DNA of 64,000 nt from Celerinatantimonas sp046054165 (GCF_046054165.1 NZ_JBFNXK010000001.1:434001-498000); one strand, 5' to 3'; positions 45,516 to 55,167 are shown, numbered from the stretch's first letter. Program-made: numbers and translations. Notes: generated from the letters alone by a model not told the origin.

Positions 45516-45737
45516 GCGTATATCTCCGCACAGTAAAACTTAAAAAAACCTATTTACAGGTCCAATAGACAATTGCTAGTCACATACTCAAGCAATTAAT
45601 TGAGTTATATCCTATCTGGACATTAATTAAAAGCTCTCAATGACTCGCTCTTTTATTATTTACACCGTAATGTATTTAAATTTTGCGATCAGAAGCAGTT
45701 AATAATAATGCCATTGATAACGGGTGTGATCCGGGTA

Positions 45738-45772
45738 TAAAAAAAGGGATTATCTTTCGATAACCCCTTTTT
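45738..45772 (-). terminator. Intrinsic terminator of the first tRNA-Ser gene
   Basis: Read on the minus strand, a stem around loop GAAA (GGTTATC/GATAATC core, one mismatch) ends in a run of U from the A-run at 45738-45745. It lies 12 bases past the tRNA 3' end. Confidence 0.75.
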
Positions 45773-45783
45773 CTACAAAGAAA

Positions 45784-45874
45784 TGGCGGAGGAGGAGAGA
45801 TTCGAACTCTCGGTGGGCTATTAACCCACGCCGGTTTTCAAGACCGGTGCATTCAACCGCTCTGCCACCCCTCC
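45784..45874 (-). tRNA. serT: tRNA-Ser(UGA), copy 1
   Basis: A 91-base class II tRNA with long variable arm (GTGGGTTAATAGCCCAC), anticodon TGA in loop CTTGAAA, and encoded CCA. It is identical in sequence to the copy at 46131-46221. Confidence 0.95.
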
Positions 45875-46085
45875 GCAGCAGTGGAGCGAATACTATCGGG
45901 AGCTTTATCTGTTGTAAATAGTTAAATCATGATTTTTTCTAAAAAATAGAGTATTTGCTATTTTTTTATTCAACATGCTGTTTTTTCAAACTTTTAAATC
46001 AATAACAATAACATTAACACCACGTTAAAACATGAAGAAGATGTGGATAACAACAGTATTTCCACTCAAATATGCTCATAAATGC

Positions 46086-46117
46086 AAAAAGGGCGTCATC
46101 ACAATGATGACGCCCTT
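46086..46117 (-). terminator. Intrinsic terminator of the second tRNA-Ser gene
   Basis: A perfect 13-bp stem (46089-46101/46105-46117) with a 3-base loop, followed on the minus strand by a U-run from A 46086-46090. Confidence 0.85.
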
Positions 46118-46130
46118 CTCTAAAATTTAG

Positions 46131-46221
46131 TGGCGGAGGAGGAGAGATTCGAACTCTCGGTGGGCTATTAACCCACGCCGGTTTTCAAGACCGGTGCATT
46201 CAACCGCTCTGCCACCCCTCC
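46131..46221 (-). tRNA. serT: tRNA-Ser(UGA), copy 2
   Basis: Identical over all 91 bases to copy 1 and placed 347 bases from it. It has a different terminator and different flanks, so the duplication is either old with the tRNA kept identical by selection or conversion, or limited to the gene. It lies beside yccA, as serT does in E. coli. Confidence 0.95.
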
Positions 46222-46462
46222 GCAGCGGGGTCGAATAATACTGACTCACAGAAAAAACGCAACATTTTTTTTCAAAAAAGCATGCGACAGGCTGTTTTTT
46301 ATTCAAATGTTCCATATCTTTTTCAAAATCTCTCCGGCAATCGATGTATACGGAAGGCTCTAAAATCTTACAAAGATTAGCGTTGATCACTACATAGTTA
46401 TACAACCGCACAAAAGAATGTATACTAGAGACAGTATTAACCCCTTAAATGTGGAGTAAATT

Positions 46463-47122
46463 ATGAATCAGAATCGTAGCATTGGTTATTCTGCGGTTGC
46501 TCAGCGTGATGAAACCACCCGTGTACTCCGTAATACCTATCTATTGCTTGCATTAACCTTAGCTTTTTCTTCTATTGTAGCCATGACGGCCGCAACATTG
46601 GCATTACCCTATCCAGGGATCCTCATTACTATTGTTGGTTTTTATGGGCTGTTGTTTGCTGTTGAAAAAACCAAAAATAGCGCTTTAGGGCTGTTATTTG
46701 TTTTTCTTCTAACGGGTTTTATGGGGTATACCTTAGGGCCTATTATCAATCTCCTACTTAAAACAGGGGGATCTGAAATCCTATTTACCGCTTTAGGTGG
46801 AACTGCACTGACCTTCTTCGTTTTGTCCGCCTATGTGCTCATTACTCGTAAAGATATGTCTTTCTTAGGTGGGATGATGACCGCCGGGTTCTTTGTGTTA
46901 TTAGTGGGCATGGTTGCTAATCTGTTCCTGCATATGCCAGTCCTTAACTTGGTTCTCAGCGCTTTGTTTATTTTGTTCTCATCCGGGGCAATACTAATGC
47001 AAACCAGTGCCATTATTCATGGTGGCGAACGGAATTACATCTCAGCGACTGTCACAATTTTTGTTTCTCTGTATAATATTTTCATTAGCCTTCTCAACAT
47101 TTTGACGGCTTCCCGGGATTAA
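46463..47122 (+). CDS. yccA: BAX inhibitor-1 family inner membrane protein YccA
   Basis: The 219-residue protein has seven membrane segments and the family's conserved start (VLRNTYLLLALTLAFSSIVAM) and C-terminal YNIFISLLNILTASRD. In E. coli YccA is a substrate and inhibitor of the FtsH-HflKC protease in the inner membrane. A GGAG site precedes the ATG, and a TATACT at 46422-46427 is a likely -10 box. A terminator follows at 47138. Confidence 0.95.
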   Translation: MNQNRSIGYSAVAQRDETTRVLRNTYLLLALTLAFSSIVAMTAATLALPYPGILITIVGFYGLLFAVEKTKNSALGLLFVFLLTGFMGYTLGPIINLLLKTGGSEILFTALGGTALTFFVLSAYVLITRKDMSFLGGMMTAGFFVLLVGMVANLFLHMPVLNLVLSALFILFSSGAILMQTSAIIHGGERNYISATVTIFVSLYNIFISLLNILTASRD

Positions 47123-47137
47123 TCTACGGCCTTGCTA

Positions 47138-47163
47138 AAAGCCCCGGTCAGCGGGGCTTTTTT
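47138..47163 (+). terminator. Intrinsic terminator after yccA
   Basis: AAAGCCCCG (47138-47146) pairs with CGGGGCTTT (47152-47160), followed by more T. Confidence 0.9.
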
Positions 47164-47183
47164 ATGTGCATTTATAGGTCATT

Positions 47184-49346
47184 ATGAACAAAATCTGGCA
47201 TTATCTGTCTCCACCGTCTTATCATAACCCCCAGTTTTTAATTGCTAGTAAAGCAGCCTTTTTAATCATTTGCTATTTAAGTGGCTATTACTTTTCAATT
47301 CCCATTATTTATGTCGCTACATTGGCTTTAGGGGTTGTTGCTGCGGCATTAGCTGATCATCCAGCCCTTTATGTAAATCCATTAAAATCCCTATGGATTA
47401 TGCTCATTAGTTTTAGCCTCGCCGCCTATTCAGTCACTTGGCTTTACCATTATCCGGTGTTTTTTGCCGTGGGTATTTTTAGCTCAACATTTTTATTTGT
47501 AATGTTAGCAGCCCTCGAAGCTCGGTTTGGTCCTATCGCCATGAGTGCTCTGATCGCAGCGATATACACCATGCTAGGTTACGCTCAATATCAAGATCCT
47601 TGGCAGCAACCTTGGTTTTTACTGGGTGGGGCATTAAGTTATATCCTGCTATCTTTTATTATCCATGCCATTCGACCGAATCAAAGTCTACGCCAGCATA
47701 GTAAAGAGCTGTTTATTCTGTTAGCCAAGTATCAGGCAGAAAAAGCCCGTTATTTCAAAGCGCATACCAATACGGAACAACTGCAACTATCATTAGCTCA
47801 GCTTTCAAGTCAGGCCTCTCTTGCCCTGGCTCAAATGCGCCGTTTACTGTTGATACGACAAGCACAAAAACGTACTGCCAATCAGAAGTCTGGTTATTTG
47901 AACCTGTTTTTTAAAGCACAGCTCTTATCTGAACGAATAATTTCCAGCCATATCGACTATGCGGCACTCCACCAAAAACTGATCGACACAGATATTCCTA
48001 AACAATTGCATTTTATTATGCTGGAGCTTGCTAAACGGATCAGTAGACAAACTGAAGTGCTCTCAGCTAAAAACACATTAGCCGATACAATCGCCAGATT
48101 AGCCACCCGTTTGAGAGGTGAGATCCATTTACGAGAAGCATTAGGACCAGTCCAATATAATCAGTTAAGTTATATGCTGGCGAATCTGAAGCAAATGGAA
48201 AAAATTACTCGTCAGGATACCCCATTTCCAACCCAAGATTTTCAATTTGAAGCGATTGAGGCTTTAACCTGGAAGGTCTTGTGGCAGCGACTAACAAACC
48301 CAACAAACCGTCTGTTTCGACATGCATTGCGACAAGCTCTGTGTATGCTAGCCGGATATGGCATTATTCTGCTCATTCCCGGTCCATCCCACGGACAAGA
48401 TTATTGGCTATTATTAACAACATTACTGGTCACAAAACCGAATTACTCGGCAACCCGCCAAAAATTATTCGAGCGTATTGCCGGAACTTTAATTGGGATT
48501 GCAATAGCTAGTGGTTTAGTTGCGATTCATATGCCGACCATGCTTATTTTAATTATCACCGCCCTGAGCGGTTTCTTATTTTTTTGGTACTTTAGTTATC
48601 GTTATGACATCGCCGTGATCATGATTACCATTTTTGTGGCCTTATCGCTCAACTTACTCGGGGTCGATTCGCTGGTGACAGTTTCGGTCCGAGTCGTGGC
48701 AACGCTTTTAGGTGCACTACTGGTTTATTTGGCGGTTCGGTTTATCTGGCCGGATTGGTTAGGTAACCATACTCCGGCAATTATGACTCAACTGCTAAAA
48801 CAGATCCGTCTATATCAAAATTGTATTTTCAACCATTATCAGAAACAACAAGCCCTAGAAGACGAACCCTATCGTATGGCCCGCTTTCATGCTCATACAG
48901 CGGAAGCCGAATTAATGAATCACTGGCGGGGATTACTCTCAGAACCAGTCTCCCGCCGAACTCAATTATCACTGATCTATCAGCTTTCCGGTCACTTTCA
49001 TGCTTATTTATCACACCTTTCTGCGTTGGCCCTCTACCGAAACCGGACCATTTCTCCACGCTCCATCTCGTTGTTGGGAGAAATTAATCAAACCTTAATG
49101 GAAACACTGAGTCAAATTGAGAGCGTCATCAGTCAGCCACAACCTATCGATATGGAACCGATGCAACAGATTATTCGAACAATTAACGAACAACTCCGAC
49201 AACTCATTATTGATCTGCATGGGGATGAGCTATTAATCGCTTACCAATTGCAGCAGATGACAGAAAATCTCGAACAGATACAATCATTGCTAATGACCCA
49301 TTTACACGTTCCAGAACTACACCCGACAGAGTATCATCATGCTTGA
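47184..49346 (+). CDS. yccS: YccS/YhfK family FUSC-type membrane protein
   Basis: This 720-residue protein has the same length and plan as E. coli YccS. A first block of about six membrane segments (residues 15-150) is followed by a soluble helical domain (160-380), a second block of membrane segments (385-510, with DYWLLLTTLLVTKPNYSATRQKLFERIAGTLIG) and a soluble tail. FUSC proteins relate to aromatic-acid exporters (AaeB), but the YccS substrate is unknown. It overlaps tusE by eight bases, so the two are coupled. Confidence 0.92.
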   Translation: MNKIWHYLSPPSYHNPQFLIASKAAFLIICYLSGYYFSIPIIYVATLALGVVAAALADHPALYVNPLKSLWIMLISFSLAAYSVTWLYHYPVFFAVGIFSSTFLFVMLAALEARFGPIAMSALIAAIYTMLGYAQYQDPWQQPWFLLGGALSYILLSFIIHAIRPNQSLRQHSKELFILLAKYQAEKARYFKAHTNTEQLQLSLAQLSSQASLALAQMRRLLLIRQAQKRTANQKSGYLNLFFKAQLLSERIISSHIDYAALHQKLIDTDIPKQLHFIMLELAKRISRQTEVLSAKNTLADTIARLATRLRGEIHLREALGPVQYNQLSYMLANLKQMEKITRQDTPFPTQDFQFEAIEALTWKVLWQRLTNPTNRLFRHALRQALCMLAGYGIILLIPGPSHGQDYWLLLTTLLVTKPNYSATRQKLFERIAGTLIGIAIASGLVAIHMPTMLILIITALSGFLFFWYFSYRYDIAVIMITIFVALSLNLLGVDSLVTVSVRVVATLLGALLVYLAVRFIWPDWLGNHTPAIMTQLLKQIRLYQNCIFNHYQKQQALEDEPYRMARFHAHTAEAELMNHWRGLLSEPVSRRTQLSLIYQLSGHFHAYLSHLSALALYRNRTISPRSISLLGEINQTLMETLSQIESVISQPQPIDMEPMQQIIRTINEQLRQLIIDLHGDELLIAYQLQQMTENLEQIQSLLMTHLHVPELHPTEYHHA

Positions 49347-49668
49347 ATTCAATGGCATTCAAATCGACACCGATCCAGAAGGCTATCTATTAGATAGCCA
49401 ATTATGGAGTGAAAATTTAGCTCTCATCATTGCACAAAAAGAAGGGATCACACTGACCGAACCCCATTGGGAAGTGGTCCATTTCGTCCGCAATTTTTAC
49501 TTGGAATACAATACATCCCCCGCGATACGTCCTTTGGTTAAAGCGATGGGAAATAAATACGGACCGGAAAAAGGCAATAGCCGCTACCTATATCGGTTGT
49601 TCCCAAAAGGCCCGGCTAAGCAAGCCACAAAAATTGCAGGGCTCCCCAAGCCTGCTCGCTGTATTTAA
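49339..49668 (+). CDS. tusE: Sulfur relay protein TusE
   Basis: TusE takes sulfur from TusBCD and hands it to MnmA for 2-thiouridine at tRNA position 34. The 109 residues show the DsrC-family pattern: DPEGYLLDSQLWSENLALIIAQKEGI, HWEVVHFVRNFYLEY, and the flexible end GLPKPARCI with the active Cys as the penultimate residue. The start lies inside the end of yccS. Confidence 0.97.
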   Translation: MLEFNGIQIDTDPEGYLLDSQLWSENLALIIAQKEGITLTEPHWEVVHFVRNFYLEYNTSPAIRPLVKAMGNKYGPEKGNSRYLYRLFPKGPAKQATKIAGLPKPARCI

Positions 49669-49723
49669 CACTCAGCTTCGCCCTGTCTGGCAAATATTAA
49701 GATATCTAAAAAACCCCACCCGA

Positions 49724-49877
49724 CCTCCCCTTAAAAAGGGGAGGAAATAAAATATTCTCTCTTGCCAATTAGGTACGTGAATAACGATATTCATATTTTA
49801 ACAACTCACACCAACCCATCCTTCACTTTTATCAGAGGACGTGGCACCAATCCGTCCTTCCCCCCTTAAAAAGGGGG
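49724..49877. repeat. Two intergenic palindromes (CCCCTTAAAAAGGGG type)
   Basis: CCTCCCCTT/AAGGGGAGG (49724-49732/49736-49744) and CCCCCTT/AAGGGGG (49861-49867/49871-49877), the second followed by GAGCTAGAGGGGGTG. Such REP-like palindromes are scattered in many gammaproteobacterial genomes. The first could act as a terminator for tusE but lacks a T-run. Confidence 0.6.
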
Positions 49878-49888
49878 AGCTAGAGGGG

Positions 49889-50160
49889 GTGTACAGACCG
49901 AGGACATGGTTTACAAAATAAACTGGAGACATCGTTTACACACGTTAACACTCATAATCGGAGGTACTGGCTATGACTTGGAAAGAAACTTGTGTAATGG
50001 ACTTAAAAATTCAACTGATTGCCGACTGGTTATCTGGTCATTATTCAAAAAGGTTACTGTCTTCGACAGTATTTCATCAGTCGTCCTACGGTCGATCAAT
50101 GGATTGCCCGATATCAATCTCAGGGCCTGTACAAACGGGACATCAGAGACTTAAAAATCC
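49889..50160 (+). pseudogene. IS481-like element remnant with broken transposase
   Basis: From ATG 49973 (GGAG upstream) the frame reads MTWKETCVMDLKIQLIADWL, the typical N-terminus of IS481-family transposases. After SGHYSK it is shifted by one base. The next frame continues RQYFISRPTVDQWIARYQSQ, the HTH that should follow, then diverges. The DDE catalytic domain is absent. TGTACAGACCGAGGACATGG at 49889 looks like the terminal repeat. The element is dead, and the right end is lost near the tad terminator. Confidence 0.75.
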
Positions 50161-50213
50161 CATCCATTTGCCTTCTTTTCCAAAGGAAAAGCAGAGTCTG
50201 GCTGGAGCTCAAC

Positions 50214-50245
50214 AAAAAAATCCCTCAATATCTATCGAGGGATTT
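50214..50245 (-). terminator. Intrinsic terminator of the tad operon
   Basis: On the minus strand, AAATCCCTC pairs with GAGGGATTT (50237-50245/50218-50226) around a 10-base loop and runs into seven U. It lies 29 bases past the end of the OmpA-domain gene. Confidence 0.88.
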
Positions 50246-50273
50246 GTGCAGGAAAGTCAGAATAATTTCCATT

Positions 50274-50828
50274 CTATTGCAACATGATATCGGCGCGACG
50301 ATTTAGCGCTCTGCCCTGTTCTGTTTGATTTGTTGCAACCGGAAGTGTCTCCCCCGCACTAGATATCATAATAGCATCGGCGGCCAATCCATGTTGTGAT
50401 AGATAAGCCTTCACCATCTGAGCTCGCTTCATTCCTAACTGCTGGTTATATCTATTGGGGCCGATTGCATCCGTATACCCAGTCACATGAATTTTTAGTT
50501 CAGTACCTTGTTTTACAGCCTGAAGAGCCCTATCTATTTTGGCCTTTTCAGAAGAACTCAATCCTACTTGATTAAAACCAAAATGAACCATTAACACTGA
50601 TTTTCCCGGGCAAGACGCTGTATCAACAAGAACAGAATGAGAACCTAATTTTTTGACTTCATAGCCTTCATAACTCTCCCCAACCCGATACGATTGCACC
50701 GTAATCGGATGACAGGAAGACGCTATAGCTATATTTGTCCCCCATCCCATAACGACAAAAACAGCTGAGGCCATATAATAGAGCGGTTTAATTCGCATAA
50801 ATCTAATCCGTTGAATAATTATGTTCAT
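50274..50828 (-). CDS. OmpA-domain protein at the end of the tad operon
   Basis: ATG 50828 gives 184 residues; ATG 50798 (MRIKPLYYM) gives 174 and a neater signal peptide ending near IAIASS. The C-terminal domain of about 110 residues is the OmpA/MotB peptidoglycan-binding fold: VHFGFNQVGLSSSEKAKID, VTGYTDAIGPNRYNQQLGMKRAQMVKAYL, then NRRADIML. It probably anchors the pilus machine to the wall. It overlaps tadG by 26 bases with the longer start. Similar OmpA genes close some Vibrio tad loci. Confidence 0.85.
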   Translation of the reverse strand: MNIIIQRIRFMRIKPLYYMASAVFVVMGWGTNIAIASSCHPITVQSYRVGESYEGYEVKKLGSHSVLVDTASCPGKSVLMVHFGFNQVGLSSSEKAKIDRALQAVKQGTELKIHVTGYTDAIGPNRYNQQLGMKRAQMVKAYLSQHGLAADAIMISSAGETLPVATNQTEQGRALNRRADIMLQ

Positions 50829-52416
50829 AAAGATGGCCGATTTCTTCAGTAATCAACGATAAAATACTATTATAAATAGCACTGTAATCCTTAGCTTCAA
50901 TAATACTGTTGGAATCGGTACATTCAGCTAATCCCGGATTTTCCTGGGGATTATAATCAAAGCCAATCACAGCAATTTTCAGCGTCTGGCCTTTATTCGT
51001 AAACTGTTGTCTTAAATAATCACAAAGCCCGGCATCATAATAGTTACGGCTGACACTATCGGTATCCTTCCCATCAGAAAGAACAATAATTAAGTTATCT
51101 GTATTCGATGATTTTTTATTCAATAATAGTTGTGCCGCCGGAATAACACCTTGGCTAGAAGCCGTTCCCCCACTGGGGAAGAAGTTTTCAATATCTGTTT
51201 TTATCGTTGAAAAATTATCCGTCAAATCGATCGTATATGAATATCCGGTATAACCGGGAGCATCACCATTTTGTGCAATTGAAGTACAATTATTGCGCCA
51301 ATCAGTTCGAGAGGTATAATTACTACAGCCGATATAATTACGAATTTTAAGATTACGATTATATTCATCAGGATAATTTTGTATCCACCAAGAGTAATCA
51401 TTCGAATTTACAGACCACTGATCATATGGCCAAGTGTCATATGAGTAAGGCTGATACTCACAATGATAATTCCACCATCCCCCAGAACATACTTGCCGAG
51501 AACCAGAACGCTCACCCAATGACCAATGCAAATAATATTGTAATCTTTGCTTATCTGGAACCGCAGAGCCTAATGTAGGAATACCATTAGGATAATCCCG
51601 ATGTAAATTGATATTATCCGCATTAAAATCATCAGCCGTAAATGAAGGATAGATGGAATTTAAATTATCACGTTCATAAATTCGGGGATTATTATATCGG
51701 CTATAAGTAAAGCTACGATCCCTAATCGTCTGATTATCAATCGTTTTGTTATAATTACTATAAGGCACAATAGCAATCGAATTCCGCTCAGTTCGATTAG
51801 AGCGCTCAGCTAATGCATTATAGCTAGCTAATGTATCTAAAATATTTTCAATAATATCGATCACACCAGCATATTTTGCTTTATTCTGCTCTCCAAATCC
51901 ATCCAGCATCGACCCTGACATATCAGTCACGAAAGCCACATCAACAAATTTTTGCTGGTACTTACGAGCTACGGCATTATTCGTTAAGTTTTGATTCGCA
52001 TCAAAACCCGCAATCAAATCGCTTCCAGGAAACCAACTCAGAAAAGAACTTTGTATCTTTACATTATATTCATTAAATTGGAGCCCTTCTTTATCATAAA
52101 CACCGGCAATACCACACTGGCTCCCGTAGATCTGCTGGCAAGTTTTAGACGTTATTGTAATGTTTTTCGCATCAATATTTGCATCAGGGATAGTCGCAGC
52201 AATATAGTTTTGAACCCGCGTTTTATCATCACTATGATCAACGGCAGCTGCGACGGCTAATGATGCACTTTCAGCCACATCACTAAGTCGGGCGCTATCC
52301 GTTAAATAGCGGGTTCCTTCAATCGCCAATACAAAAAAGCCAAAGAAAAAGGGAAATATAATTACAAAGACAATGGCAGCTACACCGCGCTGGTGAATCG
52401 GATTTTTCATCGTCAA
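50803..52416 (-). CDS. tadG: TadG-like protein with von Willebrand A domain
   Basis: The 537-residue protein begins with a TadE/TadG-type pseudopilin segment (GVAAIVFVIIFPFFFGFFVLA). It continues with a vWA domain whose MIDAS motif is DMSGS (about residue 168), followed by a Tyr/Asn-rich insertion of about 200 residues and the rest of the domain (TDNLIIVLSDGKDTDS). It would lie on the periplasmic or outer face and may act in adhesion or pilus anchoring. It overlaps tadF by four bases. Confidence 0.9.
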   Translation of the reverse strand: MTMKNPIHQRGVAAIVFVIIFPFFFGFFVLAIEGTRYLTDSARLSDVAESASLAVAAAVDHSDDKTRVQNYIAATIPDANIDAKNITITSKTCQQIYGSQCGIAGVYDKEGLQFNEYNVKIQSSFLSWFPGSDLIAGFDANQNLTNNAVARKYQQKFVDVAFVTDMSGSMLDGFGEQNKAKYAGVIDIIENILDTLASYNALAERSNRTERNSIAIVPYSNYNKTIDNQTIRDRSFTYSRYNNPRIYERDNLNSIYPSFTADDFNADNINLHRDYPNGIPTLGSAVPDKQRLQYYLHWSLGERSGSRQVCSGGWWNYHCEYQPYSYDTWPYDQWSVNSNDYSWWIQNYPDEYNRNLKIRNYIGCSNYTSRTDWRNNCTSIAQNGDAPGYTGYSYTIDLTDNFSTIKTDIENFFPSGGTASSQGVIPAAQLLLNKKSSNTDNLIIVLSDGKDTDSVSRNYYDAGLCDYLRQQFTNKGQTLKIAVIGFDYNPQENPGLAECTDSNSIIEAKDYSAIYNSILSLITEEIGHLYEHNYSTD

Positions 52417-52988
52417 CGCCCTATCATGATAGAATTAGAACGAACCCATTCATAGTCCTGATCAACCAACCGTCCGTACCAGTTATCAGTTCGATAACAA
52501 ACGGTGACTTGATAAATATCGGCTCGTCTATCTTCATTAGTAACCGGGGATAAACTCTTGGCCTTAACTAACGTTAAATTCACCGGAGAACCACAGGTCA
52601 CACTATCTCCAGCCTGATAGGTTATTTTACTAATTTGAGTATCGTTATTTTCAAAGTGATATCGCTCAAATACAACGGCATAGCGTGCGCTATCAAAATG
52701 ACTCATGGTTCTTTTTAAAGATTTCTGCACAATCTGATTAATTTGAGCGGATTGAGTACGAAATGCTGAAGTCGATGTTGCATCAGCATCGGTATATAGC
52801 TGTGTCCGTTCTTTTATCACACTTACGGCCGAATAACTCATGCGATCTAACATGCCCTGAATCGACTGCTTAATCACCACATCCGATGTAAAAACGAGAA
52901 TAGTACTCATAAATATAGCGATAATCGCTAATTCAATCGTAAAGACTCCCCGACATTGAGTTTTAGTTGTAAAATTTGTTACGTTCAT
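52413..52988 (-). CDS. tadF: TadF pseudopilin-like protein
   Basis: The start ATG 52988 (MNVTNFTTKTQCRGVFTIEL) gives 191 residues; an in-frame TTG lies at 53003. The segment G-VFTIELAIIAIFMSTILVF is a prepilin-like cleavage site (Gly, Glu+5) with a hydrophobic helix. Like TadE and TadG it is probably processed by TadV. It overlaps the end of tadE by 26 bases. Confidence 0.88.
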   Translation of the reverse strand: MNVTNFTTKTQCRGVFTIELAIIAIFMSTILVFTSDVVIKQSIQGMLDRMSYSAVSVIKERTQLYTDADATSTSAFRTQSAQINQIVQKSLKRTMSHFDSARYAVVFERYHFENNDTQISKITYQAGDSVTCGSPVNLTLVKAKSLSPVTNEDRRADIYQVTVCYRTDNWYGRLVDQDYEWVRSNSIMIGR

Positions 52989-53508
52989 ATTCTTGGACCA
53001 CAAAAACTTCGCGTTTAAGGCTGATTTCCTGAGCGTTAAACAAATTAAACAATGGGCTAAAGTGATAACTCACCTGATAAACGGCTACCGGAGCGTCGTT
53101 TTCTTCAGACACCGCACCTTGAGACAAACAATCAGTCGTTGTGTTATCTTCATCTTCTGTGTTGCAATTACTCGCAAGTGACTGAATTGATTCATAGTAA
53201 TAGGTCCGAATCGAAAATTTATCCGGATCAACAAGCTTTCCCCAAACCCCCGCCTGTTTAATCAAAAAATAGCGAAATTGAGCCTGATAGGAGAGCGTCG
53301 CACTGGTATCATCTTCAGATTTATGCGTTGGGATGCTAGCTCGAGTATTGCGTGCTGTTTCGGCGACTGCATAATCAATAACGCCTGACACATATCCCAT
53401 ATAAGCAATCTGAGCCCATACGAAGAACAACGCCATGAAGAAAAAGAATCCCATGGAGAATTCAATGGATACAACACCTTTGTGATGAGAGCCCCGCTTT
53501 TGCATCAC
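52963..53508 (-). CDS. tadE: TadE pseudopilin
   Basis: The 181 residues begin MMQKRGSHHKGVVSIEFSMG. The cleavage motif KG-VVSIE and the following hydrophobic helix (FFFFMALFFVWAQIAYMG) define a TadE pseudopilin, which in Aggregatibacter is cut by TadV. The rest is periplasmic with two Cys. It overlaps tadD by four bases. Confidence 0.9.
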   Translation of the reverse strand: MMQKRGSHHKGVVSIEFSMGFFFFMALFFVWAQIAYMGYVSGVIDYAVAETARNTRASIPTHKSEDDTSATLSYQAQFRYFLIKQAGVWGKLVDPDKFSIRTYYYESIQSLASNCNTEDEDNTTTDCLSQGAVSEENDAPVAVYQVSYHFSPLFNLFNAQEISLKREVFVVQEYERNKFYN

Positions 53509-54296
53509 TCAGTATCCTTATGCGTCATCATGGCTAGCTGTTGATATACGGCTTTGGCCTTTCCAGGCTCGCCCTCGGCATACACTTCTTTAAATAAGAA
53601 ATATTGATGACTTTTAGCTAATGCTACGAGTAAGTTCGCTCGGATCTTACTATCGGCTTGACCATTTCGATAAAGCGGCATCAACTTATCAATCGCATCT
53701 TGATAACGCTGCTGATAAATATCAATCATCGCTAGATTATTTAATACTACCGTATCGGTATACATCAAAGATCGAGCTTTATTAAATGCCCGTCGAGCCG
53801 AGATAAAATCATCCAGACTAGCACTTACAATCCCCTGCAAATTATAATATTTGGCTTGATCTGAATGTAGCATAATAGCTGAGCTAATCGCTTTTAAAGC
53901 CTCGGTATCTTTATTCTTTTCATGCAAACATTGCGCTTCCAGATAAAAAACTTCAGCATTGGGCTTCTCATGCTGCTTCATATACTGGATCTGAAACATA
54001 GCCGAATCCGTATCCCCGGAACGATAGTAAGTTTGAGCTAATTTCAAACGTACCGAACTCGAATCACGTTGCTCTATTTTCTTTTTATATAACTCAATGA
54101 GTCCCGGATAATTCTCAGCCTTAATCATTAACTGTTCTTTCTCTCGGGCATTTAACGGAGTGGTATCTCCAACAGTATCAGTTGACACCGATGAGCGAGC
54201 CGGGACAAAATGCCCTGCCTGCCGGTCAGAACTACAAGCCGCTAAAAAAATACAGGTGAAAAGGACACTAATCTGGCATATTCTACTGAAAACCAT
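53505..54296 (-). CDS. tadD: TadD TPR lipoprotein
   Basis: The signal peptide ends in lipobox LAAC (about residues 16-19). About six TPR-like helices follow (AQTYYRSGDTDSAMFQIQYM, YNLQGIVSASLDDFISARRAFNKA, LNNLAMIDIYQQRYQDAIDKL). In the 263-residue protein, TPRs serve as the scaffold for secretin or pilus assembly. It overlaps tadC by 14 bases. Confidence 0.92.
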   Translation of the reverse strand: MVFSRICQISVLFTCIFLAACSSDRQAGHFVPARSSVSTDTVGDTTPLNAREKEQLMIKAENYPGLIELYKKKIEQRDSSSVRLKLAQTYYRSGDTDSAMFQIQYMKQHEKPNAEVFYLEAQCLHEKNKDTEALKAISSAIMLHSDQAKYYNLQGIVSASLDDFISARRAFNKARSLMYTDTVVLNNLAMIDIYQQRYQDAIDKLMPLYRNGQADSKIRANLLVALAKSHQYFLFKEVYAEGEPGKAKAVYQQLAMMTHKDTE

Positions 54297-55167
54297 AATA
54301 AAATAACCTCATCACACCCGGTCCGGCGACTAAAACAACAATCGGCAACATAATAAATAAGATAAGAGGGATAGACATCTTGGCAGACAGCTTCCCTACT
54401 TTTTCTTCCAGAGTCAGCATCTGTAATTCTCGAATATCTTTTGACAGCGTTAGTAACACATTATAAATCGATGTTCCGTATTGAAGACTCTGATTGATCG
54501 TATTCACAAATGAGCGCATTTCATTGCTGGGAACCCGTTCTAAAAGTTCTGAAAGCGCTTTCGGTAAACCCACAATCTTCGACCGATCCGTCGTTTTTTT
54601 GATCATATAGGCTAAATCTTTATCAAAACTAGCCACCTCTTTAGTAATGTACATAAAAGACGCTTCGATCGTCATCCCTGTTTGGACACAAACCCCAAGT
54701 AAATCAATTAAATAAGGTAAGTTAGACGATATTTTTCGAGTTAATTGAGACTTGCGCTGATTTAAATAAATATCAGGAACCATAATGAAAAAAATAGCGA
54801 AGACAGCAATCACACTGACTAAATGCTGAAACTCTGATAATCCAAAGAAATCTCTGAAAAAAAAGGCAATTAATGAAAACAGCGCAAAGAAGCCATATTT
54901 CAAAGGGAAAAATAATGCAACATAGCGCTCATCATAAAATCCCGCAGCAACTAATTTTTGCCTTAACTCATCATGCCTAATTTGAGTAAATTGACGACTG
55001 AAATCCAATAACTTATCACGCCAGGTATAATCACGCTGACGCCGTCCCATAAAGTTTTTTAATTTTCGTTCGCGGGCGAAGGCCTTCAAAGAAAGCGTCA
55101 CTAAGACAGCGAGAATCACCGAAATAATAAACGCAATGAACAATAACTGAATTCGATTTAAATTCAT
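54283..55167 (-). CDS. tadC: TadC inner-membrane platform protein
   Basis: The 294 residues carry a type II secretion F domain (LLGVCVQTGMTIEASFMYI, SELLERVPSNEMRSFVNTINQSLQYGTSI) and about four membrane segments. With TadB it forms the platform driven by TadA. It overlaps tadB by four bases. Confidence 0.95.
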   Translation of the reverse strand: MNLNRIQLLFIAFIISVILAVLVTLSLKAFARERKLKNFMGRRQRDYTWRDKLLDFSRQFTQIRHDELRQKLVAAGFYDERYVALFFPLKYGFFALFSLIAFFFRDFFGLSEFQHLVSVIAVFAIFFIMVPDIYLNQRKSQLTRKISSNLPYLIDLLGVCVQTGMTIEASFMYITKEVASFDKDLAYMIKKTTDRSKIVGLPKALSELLERVPSNEMRSFVNTINQSLQYGTSIYNVLLTLSKDIRELQMLTLEEKVGKLSAKMSIPLILFIMLPIVVLVAGPGVMRLFYYGFQ

